Positions 16,132 through 24,864 of a DNA stretch of 64,000 nucleotides are shown one piece after another. The translations under genes and the position numbers were made by a program. Under the pieces are notes generated by a model. It saw only the letters and a program-made list of their open reading frames with translations. It did not search any database and was not told where the DNA came from. Positions within the stretch are counted from its first letter, which is position 1. Each line of letters begins with the position of its first letter. Source of the DNA: Lujinxingiaceae bacterium (lineage in GTDB: Bacteria; Myxococcota_A; Bradymonadia; Bradymonadales; Bradymonadaceae); the NCBI GenBank assembly GCA_013697635.1, contig JACCWM010000122.1, forward strand, positions 35,031 through 99,030. Direction: 5' to 3'.

Positions 16132-18462
16132 ATGAGTCGTCTTGTCGTAGTGGTCTGGTTGGCCGGGTGCCTTCTGTCCTGCCTTTTTCTGGCGTCGTGC
16201 TTGCCGTCGCCGAGCAGTTTGTTGCCCGGTATTGTCGGGCCTGCCGAAGAAGCGCCCGCAGAAGAAGCGCCCGCAGAGGCGTCGGCGGAGTCTGGTGCCG
16301 AGGCTCCCGCTGCAGAGGCGAGCGAAGGGCCACTCACGTTGCATAACACCATCGAGCCGGGGATCGAGCAGGCCGCCTTAATTCTCGAGACCCACTTCGA
16401 CGCCTTTTTGCAGCGCGAGCCGCTGGGTTTTGATTGGTTTCTCTTCGAACACGTGGCAATTGACACGCTCGCTCTTGTCCATCGCCTCGACGACATGCGC
16501 CGCGAGGTCGACAGCGTGGCGCCGCTGAAGGTTGTGCAGTGGATTTTGCCACTGTTTTTGCTAGCCCTGTTGTTCGGCCTGTTCCTGGTGCTCGATCGAC
16601 AGTTCGGCCGGCTCAGCCAGCGCTGGCAATCGCGCATTCACTTCGATCTCTCGCGCGTGCTGACGCGGCTGGCACGGGCCTTGGTCCTGGTGGCTGGCCG
16701 CTGCCTGCCGGCGGCCTTGCTGATCTTTCCGAGCTACTTTCCTATCCAGGCGCTCTTTGATCGCGCGCCGTGGTCGGTGCTGTTCACCGAGATGCTGTGG
16801 CTGCTGCTGGCCTATCGCGCATGCCATGGACTGATCTTGGTGGCGTTTAGCGGGCAGCTCTTGAGCATCCCCGAGGTGCACGCGCAGCGCCTGGAGCGTT
16901 TTGGGGTCTGGTTTGCGCGGGCGACGTTTGGCTTCTGGCTGGCGCTGTCGACGATCGAGGCATTTGGCTATCGCGGCGACGTGCTGGCCGTCGTCTTGTT
17001 CGGCTTCAAGCTGGTGATGGCGACCGCGCCGGTCTATTTGTTCGTGATGCGTCGCTCGGTGCTCGCGCTGCTGCCGGCCGAGGACGGATCGCCGCTGTAT
17101 CTGGCCTTTCGCCAGACGATTGAGCGCCATTACAATTGGTTTTTGGGCATCACGATCGCCCTGCTCTTTTTGAACGCCGCCGGCTTCACCCATGCCGCGA
17201 GCTTCATCTTGGTGCGCGGCTACACGATCCTCGTGCTGGTGACCGTCTCCTTTGCGATCGCGCAGCGCTTTCGTCGCTACTTGCACGAGCGCGCCGAAGA
17301 CGACGACGCCGCCCTGCTCCTGGAGAGCCTCGAGCAGCTTTTGCTGCTCGCTGGTGCTGCAATCCTGGGCGTGGTCGTCTTGCGCTTGTTGGCCATTTAT
17401 GACGCGCTGATCGCGATGCTCAAGATCCCCTTTCTGAGCGTCGGTAGCGTCGCGATCTCGCTGTTTCATCTGCTCAACGTGGTCGTGATTGTCACTGCGG
17501 CGGTGATCGCGACCAAGGTCTTGAAGGCCATACTCAACACCAAGATATTCCCGGCGTTCAACGTCGACATTGGCGTTGCCTACGCCTTCAACACCCTGAT
17601 CAACTACGCGCTGGTGGTGATCGCCTTCTTCATGTCGCTCTTTGCGCTGGGCGTGCACCTCTCGGCGGTGGTCGTCGTTCTGGCCAGTTTGGGCGTGGGC
17701 ATCGGTTTTGGTCTGCAGACGCTGACCGAGAACCTGATCTCGGGCTTCATCATCTTGTTTGGCCGCTCGGTCAAAAAGGGCGACTTCATCACGGTCAACA
17801 GCGTCTACGGACAGGTCGAGGCCGTCGGCGCGCGCAGCGTGGTGGTTCGCACCCCGGACAACTACGACATGCTCATCCCGAGCAAGGAGATCGTCAGCGG
17901 CCAGATCATCAACTGGACCTACCGTGACAGCGTCGTGCGCGTGCAGGTTCCCGTGGGCGTCAGCTACAAGAGCAATCCGCGCGAGGTCGAGAAGGTGTTG
18001 CTCGCGACGGCCAAGCTGCACCCCAAGATCTTGGAAGAGCCTGCCTGTGAGGTCTGGTTGACGAGCTTTGGCGACAGCGCGATCAACTTCTCGCTGCTGA
18101 TCCATTTCGATTGTCGCCACATCAGCGAGCGACGGCTGCGCGGCCAGCTCAACTTTCTGATCTGGGATGCGCTCGCGGCCGCTGGCATCGAGATCCCCTT
18201 CTCTCAGCACGATCTGCACCTCAAATCAAGCGAGCTTGGGCCCGAGGGCTTGATGGCAATGAGTAAGCCCCAGGACAAGCCCGAGAAAAAGCCCGAAGAC
18301 AAGCCCGAAGACAAGCCCGCAGACAAGCACGAGGAAAAGATCGAGGAAAGCCTCGACGCAGGTCTTTTAGGGCCGCAGGTGCCGGCGCAGGTCGTCGACG
18401 AAGCGGCGGATGCGCTCGGAGAGGTCGGCCCCGCGGCCCTCGATCAGCCAGACCAGCGCTGA
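16132..18462 (+). CDS. MscS-family mechanosensitive channel, large type
   Basis: 776 residues. An N-terminal signal with Cys residues (LFLASC) is followed by an Ala/Glu/Pro linker containing a doubled 15-bp repeat. Then come about ten hydrophobic helices and the MscS pore and beta domain: Gly/Ala-rich pore helix near residues 510-530 (ASLGVGIGFGLQT), then GRSVKKGDFITV and PSKEIVSGQIINW. The length and extra helices match the large MscK/YbiO/MSL subclass, which opens under membrane tension to release solutes. The tail carries six KPxD-type repeats. The final 32 codons lie antisense to the trpA-like gene (96-bp overlap), so the stop may have been displaced downstream. The start ATG has an AAGG upstream. 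Confidence 0.88.
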   Translation: MSRLVVVVWLAGCLLSCLFLASCLPSPSSLLPGIVGPAEEAPAEEAPAEASAESGAEAPAAEASEGPLTLHNTIEPGIEQAALILETHFDAFLQREPLGFDWFLFEHVAIDTLALVHRLDDMRREVDSVAPLKVVQWILPLFLLALLFGLFLVLDRQFGRLSQRWQSRIHFDLSRVLTRLARALVLVAGRCLPAALLIFPSYFPIQALFDRAPWSVLFTEMLWLLLAYRACHGLILVAFSGQLLSIPEVHAQRLERFGVWFARATFGFWLALSTIEAFGYRGDVLAVVLFGFKLVMATAPVYLFVMRRSVLALLPAEDGSPLYLAFRQTIERHYNWFLGITIALLFLNAAGFTHAASFILVRGYTILVLVTVSFAIAQRFRRYLHERAEDDDAALLLESLEQLLLLAGAAILGVVVLRLLAIYDALIAMLKIPFLSVGSVAISLFHLLNVVVIVTAAVIATKVLKAILNTKIFPAFNVDIGVAYAFNTLINYALVVIAFFMSLFALGVHLSAVVVVLASLGVGIGFGLQTLTENLISGFIILFGRSVKKGDFITVNSVYGQVEAVGARSVVVRTPDNYDMLIPSKEIVSGQIINWTYRDSVVRVQVPVGVSYKSNPREVEKVLLATAKLHPKILEEPACEVWLTSFGDSAINFSLLIHFDCRHISERRLRGQLNFLIWDALAAAGIEIPFSQHDLHLKSSELGPEGLMAMSKPQDKPEKKPEDKPEDKPADKHEEKIEESLDAGLLGPQVPAQVVDEAADALGEVGPAALDQPDQR
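18265..18336 (+). repeat. Six 12-bp repeats encoding KPED-type units
   Basis: There are six consecutive in-frame 12-bp units (KPQD, KPEK, KPED, KPED, KPAD, KHEE) in the MscS tail. Two adjacent units are identical at DNA level. This is a low-complexity charged tail likely prone to slippage. Confidence 0.85.
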
Positions 18463-19155
18463 GCCGACGAGCACGCCATCGGCGAACTCGCCGACCTCGG
18501 CGGCCTCCTCGCCGGTTGAGACCTTCATCGAGGCGATGATCGGCAGCTGCGTGTGCTGGTGAAAGCCGGCCATGGCGGCCTTGAAGCTCTCGGTTGAGAT
18601 GGTCACCTCACCGCCGGAGTGGCCCGTCCAGACGATGAAGCCGCGCGCGCCCTCGGCCATGCTCTGAAAGCGCTCGGTGGACGTGGTGGGCGCCACGCTG
18701 CGAATGATGGCGATGCCGTGAGCGGCAAAGCTCTGCTCGACGCCCTGGGATTCGTCCCAGGGCAGGTCGGCGATCATGACGGCGTCGACACCGGCCGCGG
18801 ACATCTGGCGCGCGCAGTTTTCCAGGCCCATGGCCAAGAATCGGTTGAAGTAGCTCGAAGCGACGATCGGCGTCTCGAAGCGCTCGCGAAAACGCGCGGC
18901 CAGCTCGCAGATGTCTGACCAGCCGACGTCCTCGTGGATGGCGCGCGCGCAGGCGCGCTGAATCACCGGGCCGTGGTAGGTCGGATCGGAGAAAGGCACG
19001 ATGAGCTCGATGATGTCGACGCCCTGCTCGGCCAGAATGCTCATGTACTTCAAGGTCGCTTCGACGTGGGGATCGCCCGCAACCAGGGCGCCCATGAGCA
19101 GGGGCCGGCCGTCTGCGGCGAAGTCCGACTCGAGTTTTTCCAGCCGCTGGCTCAT
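18367..19155 (-). CDS. TrpA-like protein with altered catalytic site
   Basis: 262 residues of clear tryptophan synthase alpha-chain ancestry: a (beta/alpha)8-type sequence with the ELIVPFSDP block and the C-terminal DGVLVGSALV phosphate-binding block. In canonical TrpA, Glu49 and Asp60 cleave indole-3-glycerol phosphate. Here the Glu49 equivalent is present (E50), but the Asp60 position is His61 (PTYHGP in place of PLADGP). The RSGVTG loop is also altered to HSGGEV. The ATG overlaps the stop of the TrpB-like gene (ATGA), so the two are translationally coupled. Canonical activity is doubtful; an altered lyase or a regulatory role is possible. The 3' end overlaps the mscS gene. Confidence 0.8.
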   Translation of the reverse strand: MSQRLEKLESDFAADGRPLLMGALVAGDPHVEATLKYMSILAEQGVDIIELIVPFSDPTYHGPVIQRACARAIHEDVGWSDICELAARFRERFETPIVASSYFNRFLAMGLENCARQMSAAGVDAVMIADLPWDESQGVEQSFAAHGIAIIRSVAPTTSTERFQSMAEGARGFIVWTGHSGGEVTISTESFKAAMAGFHQHTQLPIIASMKVSTGEEAAEVGEFADGVLVGSALVWLIEGRGADLSERIRRFVDDLRRHLRP

Positions 19156-20351
19156 GGTGTCTGCCGGCTGTGGGCGAATTGGTCGAGGCGCTCGAGATCG
19201 CGCAGTCCGCTGCCGGTGATGCCCACGACGACGTGCTGTTCGCTGCCCAGGGTCGCCGCGATCTTGATCGCGTAGGAGAGGGCGTGGCCGGACTCCAGGC
19301 AGACGAGAAGACCCTCGGTGCGGGCCAGGGTGCGCACGGCCAGGCAGGCATCGTCGTCGCTCACGGCGACATAGTGCACGCGACCCTCGGCAGCCCAGCG
19401 CGCATGCTGGGGGCCGACGTTGGGCACGCACAGGCCGCCGGCTATCGAGTGTGGAACGAGCACCTGTCCGTTGTCGTCTTGGAGCAGATAGGAGTGGGTG
19501 CCCATAAAGACGCCGGGGCTTCCGACGACGAGGCTTGCCGAGGTGCGCGCGCCGTGGCCGTCGCCACCGCCTTGCACGCCCACCAATTGGATGTCGGTGT
19601 GCTTGGCGAACTCGGAGAAGAGGCCGACACCAAAAGCACCGCTGCCGATCGGGGCGATGATGTATTCCGGGTCACAGCCGCGGCGCTTGAGCTGCACGCG
19701 GGTCTCGGCGCCGATGACGCCCAGCGCGTAGGCCAAGATGCGCGGGAAGGGATCGGGCATGGCAAGCGAGCTGGCGCAGTAGTGGGCCTGGTTGGAGTGG
19801 GTGGCCCAAAAGCGCAGCGCCTCGGAGCAGGCGCGCTTTCGCCCGCGCGTGCCGGTGTCGACGGTCTCGATGACCACACCGAGCTCGAGCATGCGCTGGA
19901 CGTTGAGTGTCTCGTTTTCGAGGTCTTCGCGGCCCATGAAGATGCGCGCCTCGAGCCCCATGGCTGCTGCGATCGAGCCCAGCGCCACGCCAAAATCCCC
20001 GGTGCCCGTCTCGCCGATCACCGAGCGGCGTCCAAGGCGGCGCGCGAGCAAGACCTGCAAGACGGCCGTGTTGATGCTAAAGGAGCCGCCCTGGCAGAGG
20101 TCTTCACGCTTGACCCAGATCTGGGCACCGCCGACGCGCTCGGAGAGCGCGCCCAGGTGGCTGACGGGCGTGGGCCGGCCGATGCGATGATCGAGCCAGC
20201 GCTCCATGGTAGTGACGAACTTGGGGTCATCGACGGCCTCGTCGAAGGCATCGGCGATCTCCTGGAGCGGCGTCCAGAGGGACTCGGCGACGTAGCGCCC
20301 GCCAAAGCGTCCGAATCGGCCCGGCAAAAGCCGCTCGTTTGTGGTCGACAT
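19152..20351 (-). CDS. TrpB-like protein lacking the PLP lysine
   Basis: 399 residues colinear with tryptophan synthase beta chain: GRFGRFGGRYV at the N-terminus, WVKREDL, GETGTGDFG, then VGPQHA and LESGHAL. The residues that bind pyridoxal phosphate in TrpB are changed. The Schiff-base Lys87 is Ser92 and His86 is Phe91 (GGSFSIN instead of GGAHKTN). The GGGSN phosphate loop is GSGAF, and the SGRGD segment is TGSGL. The Glu109 equivalent remains (E114). The frame is intact over the full family length, so this is a maintained divergent protein rather than a decayed gene. The start ATG overlaps the stop of the SRPBCC gene (ATGA). Confidence 0.82.
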   Translation of the reverse strand: MSTTNERLLPGRFGRFGGRYVAESLWTPLQEIADAFDEAVDDPKFVTTMERWLDHRIGRPTPVSHLGALSERVGGAQIWVKREDLCQGGSFSINTAVLQVLLARRLGRRSVIGETGTGDFGVALGSIAAAMGLEARIFMGREDLENETLNVQRMLELGVVIETVDTGTRGRKRACSEALRFWATHSNQAHYCASSLAMPDPFPRILAYALGVIGAETRVQLKRRGCDPEYIIAPIGSGAFGVGLFSEFAKHTDIQLVGVQGGGDGHGARTSASLVVGSPGVFMGTHSYLLQDDNGQVLVPHSIAGGLCVPNVGPQHARWAAEGRVHYVAVSDDDACLAVRTLARTEGLLVCLESGHALSYAIKIAATLGSEQHVVVGITGSGLRDLERLDQFAHSRQTP

Positions 20352-20827
20352 CAGCGCGAGGCACCGGCGTGGGCTTTCTCGAGGTGGCTCTTGACCAGCT
20401 CGAGATAGCCGCCAACGCCCTTGCGAATCTCGCGCGCGACGATGCCGTTGAACACCTTGGCGGCAAGCTTTGGGATGGGAAGGTCGGTGGCGATCGTCTC
20501 CTCGTAGTCGACCTCGGTCTTTTGGCCGAGCTTGCGACAGCGCACGGTGCCCTTGGAGCGCATGTTGCCCTCACCGACGGTATTCCAGACCACGCGATCG
20601 TCGCCTTCGCGCTCGTAGCGCACGCTGTAGGTGCCCTGGAACTTGACGCCCTTCTCGTTTTTCTCGCGCAGCACCCACTTCCACAGGCCAGGCTCGATCT
20701 CCTCGGCGCGCTCGAGCTGGGTAAAACACACCTGCAGCTTTTTAGGATCACCAAAGAAGTCAACGACCTGCTCGAGCGGGGCGTTGATCACCAGTGACTG
20801 TTTTTCGGTACCCTCGATCCAGGCCAT
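20351..20827 (-). CDS. SRPBCC/START-like ligand-binding protein
   Basis: 158 residues. The N-terminal strand (EKQSLVINAPLEQVVDFFGDP) and the pattern of seven beta strands ending in a long amphipathic helix (KVFNGIVAREIRKGVGGYLELVKSH) fit the SRPBCC (polyketide cyclase/START-like) fold. This fold binds hydrophobic ligands in a deep cavity. No signal peptide is seen from the chosen ATG at 20827. Its stop overlaps the TrpB-like start. Co-translation with a TrpB/TrpA-like pair hints at handling of an indole-like or other hydrophobic small molecule, which is inference only. Confidence 0.75.
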   Translation of the reverse strand: MAWIEGTEKQSLVINAPLEQVVDFFGDPKKLQVCFTQLERAEEIEPGLWKWVLREKNEKGVKFQGTYSVRYEREGDDRVVWNTVGEGNMRSKGTVRCRKLGQKTEVDYEETIATDLPIPKLAAKVFNGIVAREIRKGVGGYLELVKSHLEKAHAGASR

Positions 20828-20864
20828 GCTTGGGGGTGCTCCGGTGAGACGATAATCGTTGGGA

Positions 20865-21905
20865 TTATCGGCAGTTGCTGTCTTCAGGCCCACAGCGAAA
20901 GCGGATATGGGCATGGTTGAGATGCCCACGTGCGTGGCGGATGAGGCCGTTGCTGGCGTTTTGGCCGTGGGGGTACTGGATCAACGGCTCGAGCTCCTCG
21001 GCGCTGTAGCCGATCGAGAGGCCGTACTCGTGGAGCACCTTTTGCAAACGGTAGTCGATGAAGACGTACTCCACCTCGCTGGTGTCGATCAAGATCTTGA
21101 GCAAATGCCAATTCTTGACCGCGTCGAAGGTCTCTGGCGTCATGTTTCGAAAGTCGGGCAACTCGATGTTGCCGCGGTGATAGAAGGCCAGATCGACGTC
21201 GCGCCCGGATTGATGGCTCTTGTGGGGGCGCATGCGACCGCCGTTTTGCTGGCTCAAGCTGCCCACGACCATGTCCGGTGCGTCAGGCCAGCGCGCCTTG
21301 ATGTCGGCGCCGGCACCCTCGAGCAGGTTGATCGTGCGCTTGGTGCCAAAGGCGCGCGCCTGGTTGCGAACACGCAGCCCCGGGCTGTCCTGCAGGGCGA
21401 CGCCATTGTAGAGGCGGCCGCCGTTGGCCGCGCCCCACGAGGTGCTCCTGCCGTCGGTGGTGGTCACGTTGGGAACTTGCAGGCGCACTTGCTGGCCAAT
21501 CTGTAAGCGTCGCGGGTTGACCCGGCGGTTCCACTGCTGAATCTGCTGCACGCTGACGCGGTGGCGTTTGGCGATCGCCTCGAAGGTGTCACCGGCGCGC
21601 ACGGTGTGCACCACGGCCATGGTCTTGCTCACCGGCGCGGGGGGCTTGATCACCTCGGCCGAGCGAACGATCAGCGTTGTGTCCGCTACGATCGCGATCG
21701 AATCGAGCTTGTTCCAGCCCAAGAGGTCGTTGATGCCTACTTTGAAGCGCAAGGCTATGGCCCCCAGAGTGTCCTCCGGGCTGACCGTGTAATACAAAAG
21801 ATCGTCTTGGGGTTTGTTCTCGCTGCTGGCCGGCGTGCTCACCACCATTCCAGCCAACATCAAACTTGCAGCCATCATCAGTTTCGATCGTTGCCATTTT
21901 GCCAC
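20865..21905 (-). CDS. mepA: LysM-containing MepA-like murein endopeptidase (M74)
   Basis: 346 residues. The export signal ends STPASS. Two LysM peptidoglycan-binding modules follow (about 38-82 and 97-144). The M74 penicillin-insensitive murein endopeptidase domain has its zinc motifs PHKSHQSGRDVDLAFY and HLNHAHIRF. MepA enzymes cut D-Ala-mDAP crosslinks in the periplasm; two LysM units fused to it would target the enzyme to the sacculus. I chose GTG at 21905 because GGAGG lies 5 nt upstream. ATG at 21926 is an alternative. It lies 37 bp upstream of the SRPBCC gene on the same strand. Confidence 0.87.
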   Translation of the reverse strand: MAKWQRSKLMMAASLMLAGMVVSTPASSENKPQDDLLYYTVSPEDTLGAIALRFKVGINDLLGWNKLDSIAIVADTTLIVRSAEVIKPPAPVSKTMAVVHTVRAGDTFEAIAKRHRVSVQQIQQWNRRVNPRRLQIGQQVRLQVPNVTTTDGRSTSWGAANGGRLYNGVALQDSPGLRVRNQARAFGTKRTINLLEGAGADIKARWPDAPDMVVGSLSQQNGGRMRPHKSHQSGRDVDLAFYHRGNIELPDFRNMTPETFDAVKNWHLLKILIDTSEVEYVFIDYRLQKVLHEYGLSIGYSAEELEPLIQYPHGQNASNGLIRHARGHLNHAHIRFRCGPEDSNCR

Positions 21906-22107
21906 GCATACCTCCACTTCACCCATTGGCTTTGACGCCCTCACTTTCAACGCGTCAATTGATGGGTACGGTCTGTTAATGCCACGTCCAAAGGCCGAAC
22001 TGGTCGTATTGTGGTTAACCAAGGCCCGGACGAAAGTCAAGCAGCGACCCTGCCACACAAACCTACACGACGGCGCTGGTGCGCCTGTGTCGTGTGCACC
22101 TGAAGGG

Positions 22108-23217
22108 TCAACTCGAGGCATCGGCAGGCTCCTGGTCACCTTGGCCATCTGGCTCCATTGCTCGCTCACCAAGCACGTCTTCGATGTAGACGTGCTTGAT
22201 CACGACCACGATCACCACCAGCAAGGGCGTGGCCAGGATCAGTCCGATGAAGCCCAAGACCACGGCCATGACGAGCTCCGCAATGATCACCAGCGCAGGG
22301 GGTAGATGCACGATTCGGTGCTGCAGGATTGGGGTGAGCAGGTAGCTTTCGACGCTTTGAACCAGCCAGTAGAACAGCGCCGTATAGATCGCCAGGCGCG
22401 GCGAGATCAGCACGGCCAGCAAAATCGCCGGGATGCTCGCCAGCACGGGGCCGACCACGGGCACAAATTCGAGAAAGGTGATCAGCAGCGCCAGAGTGAG
22501 CACCATCGGCACACCGAGCAGCCACAGGCCGATGCCCGTCATGATGCCGACGAGGATCATCGTCACAAAGCGGGCCACGAGCCACCACTGCAGCTGCTTG
22601 CCCACGGCGTGAATCACCTCCTCGGCGCGCGCGCGCTTGTCGAGCGGCATCAGGCGCACCGCGCCCCCGATGTAGAGGCCCGGGTTGATCGCCAGGTAGA
22701 TGCCCACAAAGACCACAAAGAGCACGTCGACTAGCCCGCCCACCGTCGTCGAGATGATGCCGCCCACACGCCCGAGCAGCTCGAGCTCGTCGGTCCGCGC
22801 GTCGCCCGGGGTATCGGGTAGCTGTGCCAGCAAGAACTCACCCCAGGCATACGAGGCGATCGACTCACGAAGCCGCTCGATCGCCACCGGGATGTCCGCC
22901 GAGAGCTCGCCCACCTGTGCGCTGACCTGGGGCGCGAGCAGCCAGATCATGGCGGTGAAGGCGGCCAACAGGACAAGCGTCACGAGCAGCAGCGACCAAC
23001 CCGGCTTGAGCTTGCTGCGATCGCTGAGCTGGTTGGCAAGCCCACGCAAAAAAACGGCGATCAACACCGAGGCAAAGGTCAGCATCAAGATGTGGAAGAT
23101 GCGCCAGGTAAAGAGCAGCAGCCCGACGATCACCACGGTCGTAAAGACCACGACCAGCACGCGCCAGACAAAAGTGCCCCGCGACGCGTCCATGCCGCCG
23201 TGCTTGATCGCCGGCAT
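22108..23217 (-). CDS. AI-2E family permease
   Basis: 369 residues with about eight transmembrane helices and the family-typical internal blocks (GIYLAINPGLYIGG, LLITFLEFVPVVGPVLASIPA, VESYLLTPILQHR, ATPLLVVIVVVIKHVYIEDVLG). This places it in the AI-2E/TqsA/PerM family of putative exporters. Members have been linked to autoinducer-2 or Na+/H+ transport, so the substrate here is open. The start ATG at 23217 has AGAGG 9 nt upstream. Confidence 0.88.
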   Translation of the reverse strand: MPAIKHGGMDASRGTFVWRVLVVVFTTVVIVGLLLFTWRIFHILMLTFASVLIAVFLRGLANQLSDRSKLKPGWSLLLVTLVLLAAFTAMIWLLAPQVSAQVGELSADIPVAIERLRESIASYAWGEFLLAQLPDTPGDARTDELELLGRVGGIISTTVGGLVDVLFVVFVGIYLAINPGLYIGGAVRLMPLDKRARAEEVIHAVGKQLQWWLVARFVTMILVGIMTGIGLWLLGVPMVLTLALLITFLEFVPVVGPVLASIPAILLAVLISPRLAIYTALFYWLVQSVESYLLTPILQHRIVHLPPALVIIAELVMAVVLGFIGLILATPLLVVIVVVIKHVYIEDVLGERAMEPDGQGDQEPADASS

Positions 23218-23438
23218 CGTAATCTGCCTCTCGTCGCTCTGGTCGGCCACGCTCAAACCCAAGGCTGTGCTTTCGCACGTTTGCGTATCGTAAGTGCTGA
23301 TGGTGTGTGTGTGTCCCCGAAGTTAGCATCGAGCCGGGAGATTTCAACGCCTGGGGGGTCAATTGCTTCGCTTGACTGGCGCGAGCGCGGGGGCAAGTTC
23401 GTGGGACAGCAGGCAACTTGACCCAGGCTCAGGCAACC

Positions 23439-24755
23439 ATGAAGAGATACCTGCAGGGTAGTCTATGGCTGGGCATGTATGTGCTCGTCTCGCTCTCACC
23501 GCTGTTGCTGGCGATGGTGGGCCCCCATCCGCCCAGGCGTGACTTTCTCACCGAGTTCTCGGTAGCACTGGGATTTGTGGGCCTGGCCATGATCGGCTTG
23601 CAGTTCGTGATCACGGCGCGCTTTCGCCGCGTCGCGGCGCCCTATGGGCTCGACATCATCTTGCGCTTTCACCGCGAGATCTCGATCGCCGCCTTTGGCA
23701 TCGTGCTCGCCCACCCGCTGTTGATCCTCTGGCGCGACCAATCCCTGCACATTCTCAATCTGCCCGCCCAGCCGCCCAGGGTGTGGTTTGGCGTCTTCTC
23801 GCTGCTCGCGCTGATCGCGGTGATCGTGACCTCGATCTGGCGCGTGCGCCTGCGCATCCCCTACGAGACCTGGCGCATCGCCCATGGCAGCCTGGCGATC
23901 GCCGCGCTCGCCATGGCCCTGGGCCATGTCATCGGCGTGGGACACTACATCGCGATGCCCTGGAAGCAGGCACTGTGGATCGCCATGGCCGCGATGAGCG
24001 TGATCCTCTTGCTCCACGTTCGCGTCTTCAAGCCCTGGCGCATGCTACACGCCCCCTGGCGCGTCGAGCGCGTGAAGGCCGAGCGGGGCAACTCCTGGAC
24101 GATCACCTTTCGCCCGATCGATCACGCAGGCTTTCGCTTCGAGCCCGGCCAGTTTGGCTGGATCACCTTGTTCACCTCGCCATTTGCCATCGAGGAGCAC
24201 CCCTTCTCGTTTTCTTCGAGTGCCCTGCAGACCGACACGGTCGAGGTGACGATCAAGGCGCTGGGCGATTTCACCGGCAAGATCGGCGCGCTCAAAGAGG
24301 GCGACATCGCCTACATCGATGGGCCCTTCGGCGCGTTCACCAACGAGCGCTACGAAGCGCCCGGCTTTGTCTTCATTGCCGGGGGCGTAGGCATCACCCC
24401 GATCATGAGCATGCTCAGGACGCTGGTCGACTACCAAGACACGCGGCCCCTACTGCTGATCTATGCGAACAAGTGCTTTGAGGACGTCACCTTTCGCGAA
24501 GAGCTCGAGGAACTCGAGCAAAAGTGGCCCAACCTCGCGATCGTGCACGTGCTCGAGGAGACGCCCGAGGACTGGAGCGGCGAGCAGGGCTTTGTCGACG
24601 CCGAGGTGCTCGAGCGACACTTGCCCGAGCATCGCAACCGCCGTCAATACTTTCTTTGCGGGCCGCTGCCGATGCTGGTCAACGTCGAGTTGGCGCTTCG
24701 CACGGTGCACGTGCCCCAGACACACATTCACGCCGAGCTCTTCAACCTGGTCTGA
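23439..24755 (+). CDS. Ferric-reductase-like flavocytochrome oxidoreductase
   Basis: 438 residues. The N-terminal half has about six helices with histidines suited to bind haem (RFHREISIAAFGIVLAHP and WRIAHGSLAIAALAMALGH). The C-terminal half is a ferredoxin-NADP reductase module: FAD motif HPFSFSSS, then IDGPFGAF, the NAD(P) pyrophosphate loop AGGVGITPIMSML, and FLCGPLPM. This is the layout of ferric reductases and NADPH oxidases, which move electrons from cytoplasmic NAD(P)H across the inner membrane. The acceptor is not evident. The start is ATG 23439; an in-frame TTG lies 21 bp upstream. Confidence 0.87.
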   Translation: MKRYLQGSLWLGMYVLVSLSPLLLAMVGPHPPRRDFLTEFSVALGFVGLAMIGLQFVITARFRRVAAPYGLDIILRFHREISIAAFGIVLAHPLLILWRDQSLHILNLPAQPPRVWFGVFSLLALIAVIVTSIWRVRLRIPYETWRIAHGSLAIAALAMALGHVIGVGHYIAMPWKQALWIAMAAMSVILLLHVRVFKPWRMLHAPWRVERVKAERGNSWTITFRPIDHAGFRFEPGQFGWITLFTSPFAIEEHPFSFSSSALQTDTVEVTIKALGDFTGKIGALKEGDIAYIDGPFGAFTNERYEAPGFVFIAGGVGITPIMSMLRTLVDYQDTRPLLLIYANKCFEDVTFREELEELEQKWPNLAIVHVLEETPEDWSGEQGFVDAEVLERHLPEHRNRRQYFLCGPLPMLVNVELALRTVHVPQTHIHAELFNLV

Positions 24756-24768
24756 CCGAGCCCCATCT

Positions 24769-24864
24769 ATGGAACGTTATCGCCAACTGACTCTTGCGGT
24801 CGTGCTGATTGGCATCATCCTCGTGATTGCTGCGTTGACCTTTGCGGCGCTGCGATCACTGTGA
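24769..24864 (+). CDS. Possible 31-residue single-pass membrane protein
   Basis: A short frame starts 13 bp after the flavocytochrome stop. It encodes a polar N-terminus (MERYRQ), a ~22-residue hydrophobic helix rich in Ile, Leu and Val, and a short basic end. The shape is that of a small membrane subunit. The upstream ribosome site is weak, and the last 9 bp overlap the convergent gene, so it remains tentative. Confidence 0.35.
   Translation: MERYRQLTLAVVLIGIILVIAALTFAALRSL

Noticed and set aside
18367..20351. Ordinary trpB-trpA tryptophan synthase genes
   Set aside because: The ancestry is clear, but the PLP lysine and catalytic Asp60 are both replaced, and no other trp genes are nearby, so a plain biosynthetic label would mislead.
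23299..23314. GT dinucleotide run between the AI-2E permease and flavocytochrome genes
   Set aside because: It is short (about seven GT) and not associated with any recognisable control element.
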